From the NCBI GenBank assembly GCA_945878525.1, contig CAMCTU010000001.1, positions 18,504 to 82,503 on the forward strand: a stretch of DNA of 64,000 nt, read 5' to 3'. How positions within the stretch are numbered: position 1 is the first letter of the stretch; the number at the start of each line of letters is the position of its first letter. The DNA comes from Sphingobacterium thalpophilum. GTDB taxonomy: Bacteria; Bacteroidota; Bacteroidia; Sphingobacteriales; Sphingobacteriaceae. Of this stretch, positions 62,998-64,000 are shown in pieces. Position numbers and translations under genes: made by a program. Under the pieces are notes generated by a model. That model ran no database searches. It was not told the DNA's origin and saw only the letters and a program-made list of their open reading frames with translations.

Positions 62998-63147
62998 ATT
63001 TTTATTTCTTTTGTGATACGCTCATTTCTGAGTGCTAATCTTAAATAATCCAATTTCGAGTATTTTATTAATCTATAAAGCATCTAATGCAGTTGTTTTA
63101 TAATTAAGTTTTCTTGACGAGAATTAATTTATAGTTATTTAAACTAT

Positions 63148-64000
63148 ATGAAAAACCTTTTAAAGGCTATTAAAATCAGTATTTTTTGTTTGATTGCTTT
63201 ATTCATTTTTGAAGATGAGGCAATTGCACAGGATTGTAATTTTCGTTTAAGTGGTATTGTTTACGATGGTACAAATCAACAAATCTTGTCAGGTGCCACT
63301 GTTTCTATTTTGGGTACTGATAAAATAGCTATAACGAATAAATCTGGATTATATCGTTTTAGTAAACTTTGTTCAGGAACTTATCGTATAAAAATAACAC
63401 ATGTAGGTTGTATTCCTTTAGAAGCCAGTTTGGTCGTTAATTCTGATGACCTAACAAATCAGAATTTTAACTTATTACATTCTTCCGAGCAGCTCAGTGA
63501 AGTACTGGTAAGTTCTAAATATGATTCGGATGTTAATTCAATCAAATCAAGCTTAACTGTTGAAGAAATGCAGAAACTTAAAGGTGGAACTTTAGGTGAA
63601 ATGTTGAAGCAATTGAGTGGAGTATCAGTTTTACAAACGGGAAGTACTGTTTTTAAACCTGTTATACACGGATTACACGGTCAAAGGGTGTTAATTTTAA
63701 ATAATGGTGTCAGACAAGAAGGGCAGCAATGGGGTGCAGAACATGCTCCTGAAATAGATCCTTTGGTAGCTTCTCGTTTAACAGTTATCAAGGGTGCCGG
63801 TGCACTTAGATACGGTTCTGATGCTATTGGGGGGGCTGTTCTGGTGGAACCCCGTAGTTTAGATATAGATACAGGCCTTCGTGTTGAACTTAATTCAATT
63901 TATTCCTCTAATCACAGAATGGGCCTTTTTAATTCTATTGTTGAGCAAGGAATTAAATCAAAAAATAGTGCATGGGCCTGGCGTTCACATCTAACTTTTA
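63148..64000 (+). CDS. TonB-dependent receptor with carboxypeptidase-regulatory-like domain (partial, runs off right edge)
   Basis: Not in the ORF track because it is cut by the window edge. The reading from the ATG at 63148 gives about 284 residues: signal peptide MKNLLKAIKISIFCLIALFIF...AIAQ, then the carboxypeptidase-regulatory-like domain (SGIVYDGTNQQILSGATVSILGT, NKSGLYRFSKLCSGTYRIKITHVGC). The plug domain follows (LKGGTLGEMLKQLSGVSVLQTG, GQRVLILNNGVRQEGQQWGAEHAPEIDP, VIKGAGALRYGSDAIGGAVLVEP). The plug lacks SusC-type text and is closer to metal or vitamin receptors of the same phylum. No SusD is visible, so it is probably unrelated to the glycan locus. Confidence 0.88.
   Translation, partial: MKNLLKAIKISIFCLIALFIFEDEAIAQDCNFRLSGIVYDGTNQQILSGATVSILGTDKIAITNKSGLYRFSKLCSGTYRIKITHVGCIPLEASLVVNSDDLTNQNFNLLHSSEQLSEVLVSSKYDSDVNSIKSSLTVEEMQKLKGGTLGEMLKQLSGVSVLQTGSTVFKPVIHGLHGQRVLILNNGVRQEGQQWGAEHAPEIDPLVASRLTVIKGAGALRYGSDAIGGAVLVEPRSLDIDTGLRVELNSIYSSNHRMGLFNSIVEQGIKSKNSAWAWRSHLTF

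Overview
The window is AT-rich and has the gene content of a Bacteroidota bacterium. It carries a SusC/SusD pair, an ECF sigma factor, a hybrid two-component system, DUF5017 and FAS1 families, and mostly weak Shine-Dalgarno sequences. The family mix suggests the Sphingobacteriaceae (Pedobacter/Mucilaginibacter-like), but that placement is inference. Almost every gene lies on the + strand, and most products carry Sec, lipoprotein or Tat export signals. The window holds at least ten RR-x-F type Tat-like leaders.

Left edge (1-760): the N-terminal part of an ECF sigma factor and the decayed remnant of a FAS1 (fasciclin) gene, both on the - strand.

Main locus (about 0.7-47.5 kb): a large glycan and sugar-acid catabolic locus built around one SusC/SusD/DUF5017 set at 10.8-16.9 kb. 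It encodes two heparinase II/III-type proteins, tandem alpha/beta-hydrolase esterases, two ceramidase-fold hydrolases, three amidohydrolase-fold proteins, a DUF1080 (3-keto-glycoside hydrolase type) protein and two Gfo/Idh/MocA oxidoreductases. It also encodes an SDR/DHDPS-like/enolase-superfamily run, a PQQ-dehydrogenase-like propeller paired with an azurin-like copper protein, a HiPIP-like iron-sulfur protein, and two exported DegT-type PLP aminotransferases. A triple-Rid protein, MurQ and a LacI-family regulator complete it. Eight copies of a 14-bp imperfect palindrome (consensus CGGGTACGTAMACG) lie in promoter regions from 0.7 to 44.9 kb, including the one shared with lacI (42.3 kb). This suggests one local LacI regulon of roughly seven or eight transcription units.

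The unusual theme is that families normally found in the cytoplasm (DegT aminotransferase, enolase superfamily, Rid, isochorismatase, amidohydrolase, Gfo/Idh) carry export signals here and sit next to periplasmic electron carriers. My inference is a regulated, partly periplasmic, redox-dependent pathway for an acidic and/or amino-sugar-containing glycan.

Junction (47.5-50.6 kb): a decay zone. It contains a truncated YdjM-type hydrolase, a hybrid sensor kinase whose sensory propeller has been almost entirely lost in frame, and a frameshifted and truncated CoA-transferase pseudogene.

Second module (50.6-62.3 kb): a tight + strand operon of families best known from Planctomycetes/Verrucomicrobia. 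These are a PSCyt1-DUF1549-DUF1553 lipoprotein, a DUF1501 Tat protein, an NHL propeller, a membrane DUF2231-cytochrome fusion, a pectate-lyase-type beta-helix and a large propeller-HEAT-cytochrome c lipoprotein. No copy of the 14-bp operator was found here.

Right edge (62.6-64 kb): a small Cys/His-containing membrane or exported protein and the start of a non-SusC TonB-dependent receptor. I saw no tRNA, rRNA, CRISPR array, transposase or integrase.
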